A stretch of 64,000 nt of DNA. It comes from Pegoplata infirma (lineage: Eukaryota > Arthropoda > Insecta > Diptera > Anthomyiidae). The DNA lies in the NCBI GenBank assembly GCA_963921195.1, contig OY992541.1, positions 9,766,951 through 9,830,950 on the forward strand. Reading direction: 5' to 3'. Shown here piece by piece: positions 22,110 to 34,373 of this stretch. Position 1 is the first letter of the stretch; each line of letters begins with the position of its first letter. The position numbers were made by a program, and so were the translations under genes. Below the pieces are notes generated by a model. The model was not told where the DNA came from. It saw nothing but the letters and a program-made list of their open reading frames with translations, and ran no database searches.

Positions 22110-22587
22110 TAGAGATGGGCACATGAGCAGATTAGAGCGTGATTCACGCGTGAGTGCGACTGAAATCAATTTTACTCACGTGATTGTGAGTGGAGAAAAA
22201 AATTGCGTGAGTAAGATTTTTGCGTAAGTACCAAGAAAACAACAGCAAAAATTTAAAATTTGGATCAACTTAAGTTTTCGTCCCGAGAAAAGCAAAAATA
22301 AAATGTAAAATTTCGCTGAACTTTAAATTTTGCTGAAAATTTTTAAAGATTTTTGAAATTTTACTTTTTGATTTTTTTTTTTGTATAAATAAGAATTTCA
22401 TGAGTGTGAGTCAACGTAAGTGTGAGTGAAGCTTACGTGAGTGTGAGTTGTATTAAATTTACTCACGTGATTGTAAGTGAAAGTGAGTAGAAAAAATATG
22501 CTCGAGAGTGAGTGTGCGTGATTCAAAAAATCACTCATGTGAGCGTGAGTAAGTGTTAGTCAAAAATCACGCACACGCCCATCTCTA
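22110..22587. mobile_element. 478-bp hAT-like element with ACTCACG repeats
   Basis: Ends TAGAGATGGGC (22110) and GCCCATCTCTA (22587) are perfect inverted repeats. The interior near both ends is full of GTGAGTG/ACTCACG motifs. No perfect 8-bp duplication is visible; ACCCT occurs at both edges (22106-22110 and 22587-22591). Confidence 0.7.
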
Positions 22588-23447
22588 CCCTAGACACTGT
22601 CAAGAATTAAAATTGGTTCACTCTAATGTACATCAACCGTTTTCTGTTGAATGTGGAATCTCAAAAAGAAATAAAATTTAAAGTCGTATTGTCTTTAATT
22701 ATTACATGTAATATACTTTCATAAAACTAGACAAATAATATGATAGATGTCTTTAAATTAAACTAAACAAAGAAAAAAGAAAAAAAAAAACTGAGTTTCT
22801 AAAAACTACTATCTAATCTTAATATTTTATAAAAATTAATATTAAAACCAACAAATTACAATTAAGATTTTAATATACATTTTTGTTAAAAAAAAAACAC
22901 AATCAAATACGTATAATACGAATAAATTATTATTCTTATTTAGACATTAATCTAACTGTAGTAAGTGAGAATTATAATAGTATTTCCTAGAATTTTACCA
23001 ATACAAATTTTTAGTCAGGCTCTTTTCTCCAATTAAATGTGTGTATGTGTGTGTATATATAATACTTAAATTAAACATTTTCAAAAACAAATAAAAAAAA
23101 ATTAAAGGAAAATTGAAGCCTTTAAAAAATTTAACTTTTTTAAAATAATTGTTCATATTAAAGAAGAAAAAAAAACTAATTTTTATTAACTTATATTTTG
23201 TACTATACACATTAAAATGAATTCAGAATTAAACAAGAGAATTTATGAGAAAATGTATTTAATTTTGATTTTATTTGTTAAAAAAAAAATTGAATTAAAT
23301 GGTGTAATTCTTAACTATGATAAAAAATAAACCTTTTAAACAAATATAAAACTAATTGATTTCTTTGTTTGGGGAAAGAATTATTTTTATTCTTTGTTAG
23401 GAAGTCGATTATACATAACCTGACCAACTGTTGTTGGCTGAAAAGCG
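22588..23447. other. AT-rich DNA, no gene
   Basis: Long A runs and (GT)n near 23038-23060. The predicted small minus-strand peptide here is Phe/Lys-rich and has no family features. Confidence 0.45.
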
Positions 23448-23532
23448 AAATTAGAGTTTGCAAAACGATTGAAATCGCAATAGCATCAATTATTCGTAAT
23501 CGACAAAAAAATCATGCGATTACGATTAATCA
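23448..23532. mobile_element. Left end of a TAGAGTTTGCAAA hAT-like element
   Basis: TAGAGTTTGCAAAACGATT followed by the AATCGAC...ATGCGATTACGATTAAT series matches the left end of the complete copy at 49161. It is cut at 23532 by the Helitron-like element. Confidence 0.65.
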
Positions 23533-25654
23533 TCTATATGAATAAAACTCATTTTCTGTTTGTTTGATTATTTGTTCTGTATACAAATTTGCAATTCTCA
23601 ACGGATTTTCCTTAAATTTGGCATGAATAATCATCGAACCTCAACTTAAATCGTAGTATTGTTTTCATCGACCACGCGTACTTCTTCGCACACTTATGAC
23701 AAAAAACGTAAAATTAAAAAAATTTTTGCTAATTTTCACTTTTATGTATTTTTTTTTAATACAAATTTAAACGTATTTTTTTACGGATTTCTCTGAAATT
23801 ACTCACGTATATTCTTTTTGCAAGGAATGCCTCAGTAAAAGTTTTACTGCCGTAGTCCACTCCAATAACGAATTTTGTACAAAAACGTAAAAATAAAAAA
23901 AATCGGTTATCTTCTATATAAATAAAAATCAATTGTCGTTCGTTGGTAACCGCATCAGTTGAGAACGGCTGGACCGATTTAGAAAATTTTTTGTTTTGAA
24001 ATGTTTTTCATAGTCCAACTTAGGTTTTTACGTAAAGAAAAATTGACCACGCCCACTTTTACACCCACTTTTTTGATTTATCTAAAATCGGAAAACGGCT
24101 GCACCAATTTGGGTAATTTTTTATTTAAATGTTTGTAGTTATCCAATTTAAGTTTTTACTGAAAGAAAAATCGACCACTCCCACTTTTATGCCCACTTTT
24201 CCAATTCATCTTAAATCAGAGAATGGCTGGACCGATTTGACTAATTTTTTTTTAAATTAATTTTCATCATATTCAAACTTTGGTTTTTACGAAAAAATTT
24301 TTGTTGAAAATTTTTATCATAATTCAACTAAGGTTTTGACGGATAGTAAAATTTCCCACACCCACTTTTTTCTATATATCAATAGAACTATAGTGGCTAG
24401 ACCGATTTGGTTATAGTCCGCAATAGATTTTTTAGGAAAGAAAAATTGTCTACGCTACTTTCACGCTTACTTTTCCCGATACATATGTCTAATTTTGTTT
24501 TCAATGTTCGTCATATTCCAACTAATGTTTTTCGGAAAGAACAATTTTCCATTTCTACGCCCACTTTTGAATGAATGGACCGACTTGGTTTAATTCAAAT
24601 AAGTTTTTTACGGTAAGAATAGTAAAATATAAATAAAAATCAAATGTAGTTCGTTGGTATATGCATCACTTAAGAACTGACCGATTTGGATAATATTTTT
24701 TTTTTAATGTTCGTCTTATTTTTTTTTTAATGTTCGCCTTAGGTTTTTTCGAAAAAAAATCACTCCCACTTTTACGCTTCCTTTTTTCGATGTATTGAAA
24801 ATCGGAGAACGGCTGGATCTCCTTGACTAACCTTTTTTTTTAATGTTCGCCATAGTCCAACTTACGTTTAAACGAAAATAAAAGTTGTTCACGCCCACTT
24901 TTATTTTGATACATCTAAAATAGAAGAACGGCAGAGCCGATTTGGATATTAGTAGTATTTGTTGACGTTCGTGATATTACAACTAAGGTTTCTACGAAAA
25001 GAAAAATTGTCCACTCCCACTTTTTTCAATACATCTAAAATCGGAGAACGAATGACCAGTTTTGGTGAATTTGTTCTTTAATGATCATTATAGTCCAAGT
25101 AAGGAATTTGTGGAAACAATTATTGTCCACCCCCCCCCCCCCCCCCCCCCCACCTGAACCGATTTGGCAAATTTTTTTAAATGTTCGTAATAGTTCGGAA
25201 AGAAAAATTGTCCTCGCCCACTTTTTTTGACCGCACCGATTTTTTTTTTATGTTAATTATAGTTCTAAAAAGGTTTTTAAGGAAATATAAATGAGAAAAG
25301 TGTCCCGGAAAAATTTAAAATTCGGGAAAACTGTAAAGGGTTGTTTGAACTCAAGACAATAGCTCACGATAAGAACGAAGGATATGCGTAATTTATTTTT
25401 GTGTTGTACATATTGATACTAAAGAAGTTTTAAATTTGTACAGTTCGCAAATTCGAAGACATGGACTTTTTTTTTACTTCTTAATATATAATTTGAAGAT
25501 GAGTATATGCCTAATCGGATCTTTAAAACCAATCCCACAAATGTTTTTAAGCCAAGAAATTCATTACATTTTTTGCAGGGCTATATATTTGAAGCAAGAC
25601 GAAATATAACACTGATCTTTTATTTGGGCCAGCAACGCGGACCGGGACAGCTAG
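23533..25654 (+). mobile_element. Helitron-like non-autonomous element
   Basis: Begins TCTATATGAATAAAACTC right after A23532 and ends GCGGACCGGGACAGCTAG at 25654 before T25655, the A|TC...CTAG|T arrangement of Helitrons. A second start-like TCTATATAAATAAAAATC at 23913 suggests two copies or an internal duplication. The interior repeats a ~130-bp unit (GGCTGGACCGATTT ... GTCCACGCCCACTTTTA). No Rep/helicase gene. Confidence 0.65.
25130..25151 (+). repeat. Poly(C) run of 22
   Basis: Unbroken C tract inside the Helitron-like minisatellite; rare in this AT-rich window and a likely sequencing-length uncertainty. Confidence 0.9.
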
Positions 25655-25821
25655 TTTATAATAAAGATAATTTTCTGCAGATTTATCTCAAAATTGTGAT
25701 ATATTTCTATATTTCGTGAGAAACGATCTTAATTTAAGTTAGATTATACCTTAATTTAAATTTATATTTTTTCATAATTTTTGAACAGATTTAGTGAAAC
25801 GGTATTTTTATAGGTAACACA

Positions 25822-26158
25822 CGATCTAGATTAGCAACTTCCACTTCTATCGTACGTCAAAATCGATAGAAAGCACTGTCATTGCTAATGTGGACAGTCT
25901 TGTAAATGATGGTATACAATTGATGGTAGAGAGCCTGCTCTACTATAGGTTGCTCGCAATCAAGTGTCAAAATGAGTAGTCATTTTTCATTTGACATTCG
26001 TTTTTCATGATAAACAAAAGAAGACGCTAACAAAAGCGGGAACAAACAATCTCCAAAAGAAAAATGAAATTGCTTACTATCAATTTTGGCGTTTCTAAAC
26101 GTCAAAAGTGACGTTGAATTGCCTTCGTGATAGAAGTGGTGGTTGCTAATCTAGAACG
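25822..26158. mobile_element. ~340-bp palindromic MITE
   Basis: Left CTAGATTAGCAACTTCCACT and right AGTGGTGGTTGCTAATCTAG are inverted repeats about 300 bp apart, continuing imperfectly inward (TTCTATCG / CGTGATAGAA). No coding capacity. Confidence 0.65.
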
Positions 26159-27007
26159 TAAAATGTAGTTAAACTGGGTTTGCCTGTTCAAATTTGACAC
26201 AAAGATCCATACAATTAAACTATACTTAAGTACAGGGTGATTCAGTCACGACCCGCCGAATTTTACCAGCGTATTTCTTGGCTCATTTCATGAAAATATG
26301 TCCATTACGACCATCTCCGAAAATGCAAGTGTGCGAAATGGTAGCGGTTTGAAAATTTTCGGATTGGTGGTCGAAGAGTAGTAGGGTAAAATTGATGAGT
26401 TCTGAACCAGGGGACCGATTTTTTTGTTTTTGGATTTTGTTGGAAAGTTCATTGGAGGACCTTTTAGAATAATTAACAAAAAAGTAAAAAAAGTTGAAAT
26501 CGTCGAGATACAGAGCTTTTAAAAATAAAATTTGAAAAAAAAGACATAAGATTTTGCACATAACGTCAATTTGCTCAGCCATGTGGCAGGTAATTTACTT
26601 TTTTTTCTCTTAAAAGATAGCCCTAACTCTTACCTTACCAATATGTCCTAAAAGAAGACCAGAGGTCTTACCGTTCCAAAGTTATGACCAAAGTTATGAC
26701 CATCACTCTCGATCCATTTTTTGAAAAATGTTTTTATATGTAAAAAACGTCAATCTTTCTAATAAACTTAGTTAAAATAATCTCAAAATAGGCGCTTTAT
26801 AAGATAATTTTTTTTTAATAATTTGACCTTGTAAAAACCACCAATGCCATTGAAAAGGCCGTCAAAAATACTTTAAAAATCGTTTTTCAAAAATAAATTT
26901 TTATCGCACCAAAGTGACAAAAAAATCAAGCAAATATGTTCTTTGCGAAAAAAAAGTAAACTTCCCATCTCTGTAACTCTAAAAATATTTCAACAAATTT
27001 TTTTTTA
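26159..27007. other. Repeat-like DNA starting with CAGGGTGATTCAGTCACG
   Basis: CAGGGTGATTCAGTCACG at 26233 looks like a TIR terminus, but no inverse partner was found nearby. The 99-aa frame on the minus strand (26283-26582) overlaps other frames and has no recognisable domain. Confidence 0.35.
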
Positions 27008-27744
27008 ATTTATTGTTTTCTGTAAAGACAGTCGAGCTCGGGCTCTAATTATAATTATGTATTATAATTTTTTGATTTGTTATATATGGTTTTGAATTGA
27101 GAAAAGTGTGAAAGAAAAATTTTAATTTTTCTAAAAATTTAGACATCCTGGTTTGTTTCTTACTAGTTTCATATTATCCAGTTATAATAATCTTCAGAAA
27201 AACTTTTAATGTCAAGTTTATTTAGTTAATAGTCAATAAAACTCTATATGTGAAAATTATTAACAGATCGCAGCCGACAAGGATTGAACTCATCATCATC
27301 TGTAATACTTTGCTATTAACTGCTTGTAACGTACAATCACTCTAGACCGATACGCCAAGTAGGCTGTTAAGCAAGTATCAACTAAATCTGATTTTTTCAA
27401 TTCAAGTGTCGTTGTTGCTGTTGTTTTTTTCTAACAGAAGAGTTTGTTATTATTGTAATTATATGTAAACAAACTTATTTTTAGTAATCATTTTTCTTCT
27501 TCCTCTCCTTCATCAATTCTGATCTAAGTACTTATTTTTGCAAACATTGCCAGACATGGTCTATATTTTAGACACAAATGTTAGGTGTTGCCATTTTTCC
27601 AAAGATACTGATTGCCACTTAGGGCGACTTATAGTCGTTATTTTTAAATTATTGTTTTCTGTAAAGACAGTCGAGCTCGGGCTCTAATTATAATTATGTA
27701 TTATAATTTTTTGATTTGTTATACATGGTTTTGAATTGAGAAAC
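27008..27744. repeat. Direct repeats of ~96 bp flanking ~540 bp
   Basis: 27008-27104 and 27645-27744 share about 96 bp with one visible difference (core AAGACAGTCGAGCTCGGGCT). The interval includes a tRNA-like sequence. It may be a very short LTR-like unit or a tandem duplication with an insertion. Confidence 0.65.
27268..27364 (-). repeat. tRNA-like sequence (A and B box)
   Basis: On the minus strand TGGCGTATCGGTCTAGAG (A-box-like) is followed about 55 bases later by GAGTTCAATCC (B-box-like). The acceptor arms do not pair cleanly, so a functional tRNA is not called; it resembles a tRNA-derived SINE head. Confidence 0.45.
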
Positions 27745-27857
27745 TTTTGACGTTTAGATTATGAATTTAGATTGAGAATTTATTTGACGTTTAGATTACC
27801 TACAATTATCCTAACATTTTGGCAAAATTATACTTAAATCGGTTTTTTTGGGGTGGA

Positions 27858-28110
27858 CCGTTAACACGTTTCGCTCCATATATCTTCTATCTACCGGGAT
27901 GAAATTTGCACCAAGGTTAGTCCTATTGGATAGTAGTTCAGACACAATTTTTCAACGAGATCGGTCAAGGACTCTATGAGTTAGAGGGGGTCGAAATTTG
28001 ACATTTTGGCCAAAGAGGTGTTTATTCTCATCCATGTAACTTCTTACCTATTGTTTTTAGCAAAATGGGTCCCAAAAAGTTTAGATAGCTATTTCTTCAG
28101 TCTTTCGAAA
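27858..28110. repeat. Dispersed repeat, inverted copy of 15850-16100
   Basis: Near-identical by eye to the reverse complement of 15850-16100 (for example GGATAGTAGTTCAGACACAA). No coding capacity. Confidence 0.7.
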
Positions 28111-28492
28111 AAAAACTGAACTTTAGAACTGAAAGCCTCATCCCACCAAAATCAATTTTTTTGTCATGAATAATCTAACCAAGTAATATTATAATTAATA
28201 ACAAAAAAATTAAAAATCAAAAAAAAAATTTTGGTTTGTATGGAAAAATTATTTTTAAGGCCCCGTCGCGTAGGGAAGGCGTGGTCGTAAGGGCGTAAAA
28301 TTTTTCCTGAGTTATTTTTTAGTCAAAAGGAAAAAAATGAGGGGGTACCGTCTCAACATTTCCAACATTTCCAAAATAAGGGACACTCTAGTGAACATAC
28401 TTGAACACCAAATGGTATTTAAACAAGTACGAACATATTTTTTGACAAAAAAGAAAAAAATCGCGGATTTTTTTTCCCAAAATTTTTTTTCC
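28111..28492. other. AT-rich spacer
   Basis: No supported gene or defined element. Homopolymer A/T runs. Confidence 0.4.
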
Positions 28493-29540
28493 CGTGTCTC
28501 CCAGTTTTTTTAGATCAATTCGCGTTTTCGCGAAAAACGCAAAAAAAAAAAAATTTTACATGTAAAAAAAATGTTCGCTTTTCAGAAAGTGGGGCTCAAA
28601 ATAACATTCTTGTGTTTCCCGGTTTTTCTATATCAATTCGCGTTTTCGCGAAAATGCAATTTCTTTTTAAACACTTGAAAAAATTTACTGCATTCCGAAA
28701 ATAGGGCTTAAAATAAAATATTGTTCTAGTTTTTCCATATTAATTCACGAAAAATGCAATTTTGAAAAAAATGTATTGCATTATTTTTTATAAATATAAA
28801 ACATAAATGTTAGAGATGGGCGAGTGAGTGATTTTTGACTCACACTCACTCACGCTCACGACAGGAATTTTTGAATCACGCACACTCACTCACGAGCATA
28901 TTTTTCTACTCACACTCACTCACAATCACGTGAGTAAATTTAAATAACTCACACTCACGTGCACTCACGCAAGCTTCACTCACACTCACATTGACTCACA
29001 CTCACGAAAATTTCAAAAACTATAATTTCAAAAATTTTCAGCAAAATTTACAGTTACATATTCGCGTTTTCGCGAAAATGCATTTTTTGCACACTTAAAA
29101 AAAATTTACTACATTCGAAAAGTGGGACTAAAAATAAAATATTCACCTAATTTTTTTTAAATTAAAATTAAATTAGCTGGAAAAACTCTGATACATGGGA
29201 AATTTCATTTTAACTCTACTTGAAATTTTGCGAGTGTGCTAAAAAGAACAAAATATTTTTTTTTTTACAAATTTGCGAATTGATATCAAATAACTGAGAC
29301 ATAAATGCTTAGATTTAAACCCAATTTTTTTTTTTTTTAACAGTGGAAAAATTTTTTTTTAGCGTTTTTCCCGAATACGCGAATTGATCGCGAGAACCTG
29401 AGAGACACCGGTGTTTTTTTTTAACCCCACTTTCTGAATAGCATAATTTTTTTCTATTGTGAAAACTTTTTTTTTTTGTTGCATTTTTTGCGAAAACGCG
29501 AATTGATCTAGAGAAACTGGGAGACACGGGTATTTTGTTT
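28493..29540. mobile_element. ~1.05-kb palindromic element with TTCGCGTTTTCGCG repeats
   Basis: Left units (CCGTGTCTCCCAG ... ATCAATTCGCGTTTTCGCG) repeat at roughly 110-bp intervals and reappear inverted on the right (CGCGAATTGATC ... CTGGGAGACACGG). The palindromic core TTCGCG is unusually GC-rich for the window. A hAT-like fragment sits inside. Confidence 0.7.
28809..29020. mobile_element. Truncated TAGAGATGGGC hAT-like element
   Basis: TAGAGATGGGCGAGTGAGTG starts the element, followed by ACTCACACTCACTCACG repeats. The right terminus is missing. Confidence 0.6.
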
Positions 29541-29609
29541 TTGGCCCAACTTTCCGAATTTTCGGGTCCGGTTCATGTGTACAGCCAAAAGTTGCAATTT
29601 GTTAGACGG

Positions 29610-30251
29610 TGTTATAACACTGTAAGACAAATTTCAACTTTTTTTTAACACCAGAACGAGACCTTATACACTTAAAAGTAGAGCCCCTCTGGAGTAATAC
29701 TGCATTTACAGTTTTTCATTCGGTGATCATTTGTCCTTTTTAGAGGACTTTAAAGATTTCAAGGACATTTAAAGTAAAAAAAAAAATATTTCTACTTATC
29801 CCACGATGCTGAGATAAAAAGCAAATGAAAGAAAAAAGTCTTCTCAAATTTTTAAACATGTCCGTTTTGCCATATCAGGTTAAAAGGATGTCAATAAGGT
29901 CCTTTCAAAATTTTGTCCTTTAATATCCTTTAGAATTTCCAGCCATTTCTTCCGGAAAAAATATATGTTAAGGACATTGATATGCGCTAACACATTGTTA
30001 AATTTCATCCTTCTCACTTTGTTAGTTTAGTGTAAAAAAAAATAAGTTTTTATATATAACTGAAAATTAATTTTTTTGTTTACACATAGCCTCCCAAATA
30101 TTAACCAATTTTCTTGGAAAAAAATCTAACACATGAATAAATGGATATACATGTGAAACTGGACCCTCCGTGGAGTAAAAGTACGTTAACAGTTTTTTAT
30201 TCGGTGATCCGGTCTCCTTTTAAAAGGAAGTTTTTCGGCTCAGCCTCTATT
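29610..30251 (+). repeat. Left long inverted repeat of the composite element
   Basis: Reverse complement of 44583-45325. Two internal subunits carry GGAGTAA...ACAGTTTTT-ATTCGGTGATC (29690 and 30172), and a third, diverged subunit follows at 30285-30540 outside the clear repeat. Confidence 0.8.
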
Positions 30252-30689
30252 TTTAGTTGTTGTAGTTACTTACGTTCTCAGTTTTTATTCGCTGTTCCGG
30301 CCTCCTTGTAAAGGGACTTCAAAGTTACAAAGAACATGTAAGTTCCAAATTTTTTTTTAATATACTCATGTTTTACCTATGTTTCTGAGATGGGTACCAA
30401 ATGTTAAGGATATCAACACTGCCGTTTCAAAATTATTCCTGAAGATTTCTATCCCAATATTTCCAAGAAAATATATATTAAGGATTTTAATAAGACGTTC
30501 TTAAGCTTCACCCTTCTATCAATGGGATATATGCTATTTAATTTTTCACGGAAATGTAAGTCGAATTTCTTATATACATAGCAAGCCAAAAAACAATTAT
30601 CAGTTCCAAAACTATTATGCCAATAAATTGTGTATTTTTTTTGTTTTTTAACGTGAAAAATTATAAAATATCTAAAAGTGAAAGTGATT

Positions 30690-32529
30690 ATGGAGTATCC
30701 TTATCGGAATAAATTTTGTGTCGTCTGCGGACTATTTGTACCGTTTAAAAAAACGCGAAAAATTTCTAAAAACTTTGTGGAATGGTACGAACAATATTTT
30801 TTAATTAATTTTGTACCAAAATTATGGTATCAGCCAGAAGTTGTGTGCGGTTATTGTTATCGTGGTATATTAGGTTCTAAGTCCGTTAACCGACAACAGC
30901 ATCCAATGAAATATGTTTACCCAGTGATTTGGTTAAATCGAAATGAACATGCTTCGGAGTCGTGCTACTTTTGCCAATCGCAGCCGCATACGAAAAGACT
31001 AAAGTACCAATCGCGACAAAAAATCCAATACCACAGTTGCGTTTCAGTAAAACCAGCTGTGGTACGTTCTACATCAAACCCCACCGCTCCATCTGAAGAA
31101 CAAATTCCCGATGCCGTTGAAGAGGTATCATTGTGCAACGACACTGAATATGTCTCGGAATATCAACCGACAAATAGCGAGCTCGGCTTTGCTCCTCCTC
31201 ATTTGATAAAACAGGCAGATTTTGATGATCTCGTGCGTGATATAGGCATAACAAAAAGCAATTCCGAAATTTTGGCTTCCCGTCTTCAACAATGGAGGCT
31301 GGTTTTTGAAGATTTTTGTGTAACTTCTTCCCGAAAGCGCTCAAAACAAATGTCTTTTGATGAATGTTTTAATCTTGATGATCAAACTGGCATAACATAT
31401 GCTGTAGATATTGAACATCTTTTTAAATCAATCGGCCACTCCTACATTCCAAATGAGTGGCGCCTCTTTATAGACGGTTCTGTAAAAAGTCTAAAGGGCG
31501 TACTACTCCATAACGGTAACGCCTTTCCGTCAGTACCCATCGTGTATGCTACCGATGTAGAGGAATCATATGAAAGCAATACTTAAATTAATTAATTATG
31601 ACCTCCATCAATGGGTGATTTGTTGTGACCTCAAAGTGGTTGCTATACTCACTGGTCTTAAAAAAGGTTATTCAAAACATCAGTGTTTTTTGTGCCTCTG
31701 GGAAGGAAGATGTCGTGAATTGCACTACACTGAAAATAAATGGGCGCCCCGCATAACTCATCAGCTTGGAAAAAACAGTATTGACCACATGCCCCTAGTG
31801 CCTTCGTCAAAAATTATTCTTCCACCCTTGCATATAAAATTGGGGCTTATTCGAAATTTTATTCGAGCTTTGGATTCTAATGGAGAAGCCATGATGCACA
31901 TAAAGACGGTTTTTCCAAAATTAAGCAATGCCAAAATTGATGCTGGTTAGTTATAAGTTAATATGCATATGCTCAAAAGTGAAAAAATACTTCTATTTTT
32001 AGGTGCACTAAACGGACCACAATTAAAAAAACTAATGAATTCCAAAGAGTTTCCGAATTTTCTTTCAACAGTGCAAAAAAAGGCGTGGCGTTGCCTGGAG
32101 GATGTTACAAAAAAATTTTTGGGAAACAACAAATCAGAGAACTACCAGGAGATTGTCCGTGAATTGGTCCGTAGTTTTGGTGATATGGGAGTCAACATGT
32201 CTCTCAAAATACATTTTTTGGATAGTCACATTGATTTTTTCCTAAGCAATTTAGGTGACTTTAGTGACGAGCACGGTGAGCGATTTCACCAGGATCTCGC
32301 CACCATTGAAAATCGTTTTAAAGGTAAAAATACTTGCCATATGTTGGCAGAGTATTGTTGGACAATTTGTCTCTACATAAGCGCCAACAGAAATGTATCC
32401 GGTTTACCTGAGAAAGAACACACCTTTTATACAAAGTATTTTTGCCAGTCAGAAATTTTTTTAAACTCGAAAAAAATACTTATTAAAAGTGTTTTACTCA
32501 AAGTAAAGAATTCTGTTCAAAATGCTTAA
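30690..32529 (+). pseudogene. Transposase-like Cys-rich protein gene with one intron and one frameshift
   Basis: ATG at 30690 opens a frame with paired cysteines (CVVC at residues 10-13, CGYC at 53-56, CYFC near 95) typical of a zinc-binding N-terminus. The first frame ends at 31586; a second continues from about 31570 (LINYDLHQWVICCDLKVVAI), so a single-base frameshift lies near 31560-31580. A 57-bp intron, 31946-32002 (GT...AG), joins NAKIDAG to ALNGPQLKKL in frame. The stop is at 32527-32529. FIDGS (about residue 262), CCDLKV and SDEHGERFHQD could supply a D-D-E triad of an RNase H-like transposase; this is inference. I recall similar uncharacterised proteins scattered in arthropod and cnidarian genomes, consistent with a transposon origin. 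Its place just inside a long inverted repeat supports an element-encoded role. Confidence 0.75.
31946..32002 (+). other. 57-bp spliceosomal intron
   Basis: GTTAGTTATAAG donor and CTATTTTTAG acceptor. Removing it restores one frame (phase 1, within a glycine codon), which argues that the gene was an expressed nuclear gene. Confidence 0.75.
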
Positions 32530-33379
32530 ACATTTTTTTTTAAGTTTGAAAAACTTCAATCACTTATTAGGAGTAATAGCCCGAGTAAAAATAGTTTAAT
32601 ATGTTTGAATTTTTTTTTAGTTTTTTCCAATGACAATTAATTTTAATCGCGAATATTTTTTAAAAGTTTTATATAAAATTTTACATGACTTCATTTTTTT
32701 TTAATTTTTCTACAATTTTTTTACCACCCCGAGTAAAAAGGAATTTATATAAATGTATATTATTTTATATGTTTTCATAAAACCATATACAACTATATGA
32801 GTCAAAGTATAAAATTATATCTCACTTTGAAATTTTCCAATTTTTTTAAATGATGTCATATAAAATCATATCAAATTATATTGTTGATAATATAGTATTA
32901 ATATAAATGGTAGATATAATCATACGTTGCACATAAAACTTAATCCGATTTCATACATTATTATACGTGACTTTATATCTAATTATGTATAGGACTTTAC
33001 TAAACAAAAAATTCAGTATCAATTTATGTATAATTATATATGACTAATATAATACCATTTAAAACTATATATGGTTCCATACTAAAAAAATTTCCAACAA
33101 AAATAATAGATATAATTATATGTGTCTTAAACGATAACATATCTGTGTTTGTATGGTACTATATATACGCAAATTTCGTCTAAACTCAATATATATTTAT
33201 AAATGGTCGCATATGTAATGGAATATATATTTTGATATAATCATGTATAAAAAAAAGATTTTTTTGACCAAACAACTAGCCATATATAATTATATATGCC
33301 AGTATTTCAAAATTAATTTTTGTGTGTCAACATACTTATATGTATGGTTATACAAAACTTTTTATTGTATCATATAAGA

Positions 33380-34040
33380 TTACATATGATTTTTGGAAAC
33401 CCGAGTTCGATTCCCGGCCCAGTCGAGAAAAAAAATGTTTTTTTTCTTATTTTTTTTAAATAGAAAACACTTTTTTATTGCGTTTAATTTTTTTAGAACT
33501 AAAAAATTTTCATTTTTGGAATTTTTGCAATCATTTTAAAAAAATTATTTTTCTTTTATACAGTTATATATAACTACATTTGATTTATTATAAAATTATC
33601 TATAATTTTTGGGAACCCGAGTTCGATTCCAGAAAACAAATATATTTTTTTTATTTTTTTTAAATAGAAAACACTTTTTATTGCATTTATTTTTTTAGAA
33701 CTAAAAATTTTTCCTTTTTTGAATTTTTGCAATCATTTTTAAAAAATTATATTGCTGTTATATAGTTATATATAACTATATTTAATTTATTATAAAATTA
33801 TCTATCATTTTTGGGAACCCGAGTTCGATTCCAGAAAAAAATATATTTTTTTAATTTTTTTTAAATGGAAAACACTTTTTTATTGCATTTATTTTTTTAG
33901 AACTTAAAAAATTTTACTTTTTGAATTTTTGCAATCATTTTAAAAAATTTATATTGCATTTATATAGTTAATAATAGCTATATTTGGTTTAAATTATCAA
34001 ATTATCAATGATTTTTGGAACCCGATCTCAAATCTAATTC
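33380..34040 (+). repeat. ~203-bp tandem array with a tRNA T-arm-like motif
   Basis: GGGAACCCGAGTTCGATTCC occurs at 33395, 33611 and 33813, with a decayed fourth copy near 34015, followed each time by poly(T), AGAAAACACTTTTT and TTTGCAATCATTTT. The GAGTTCGATTCC core resembles a pol III B box. Confidence 0.75.
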
Positions 34041-34373
34041 TGATTTCCTGATTCCATGAAAAATTTCAAATTTATAAGCCAAAGTCTTATTTCACTTTGG
34101 AAGCCTATGACTTGGAAATAAGGCATACCGCTACATTAAAATTATTGTTTAAGCTTACCATGGAAGCCCCTAATAGCGCTGTACGTCATTCCATTTTTTT
34201 TTTTGCTAATTTTATCAAAAATTTTCTAAGTCTTTTTGAAAATTGTGTACAAGTGAATAACATATTTAAATGGATATAATCATATATTACTATATGTTAG
34301 ATCAACTTGATATAATTAGATACGATCAATTTATTTAAAACTAAGTCTTTAAAAGTTGTTATTTGCTAACAAC

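Noticed and set aside
22110..22587. 8-bp target duplication for this TAGAGATGGGC copy
   Set aside because: Flanks ATTCACCC and CCCTAGAC do not match; only a weak ACCCT repeat is present.
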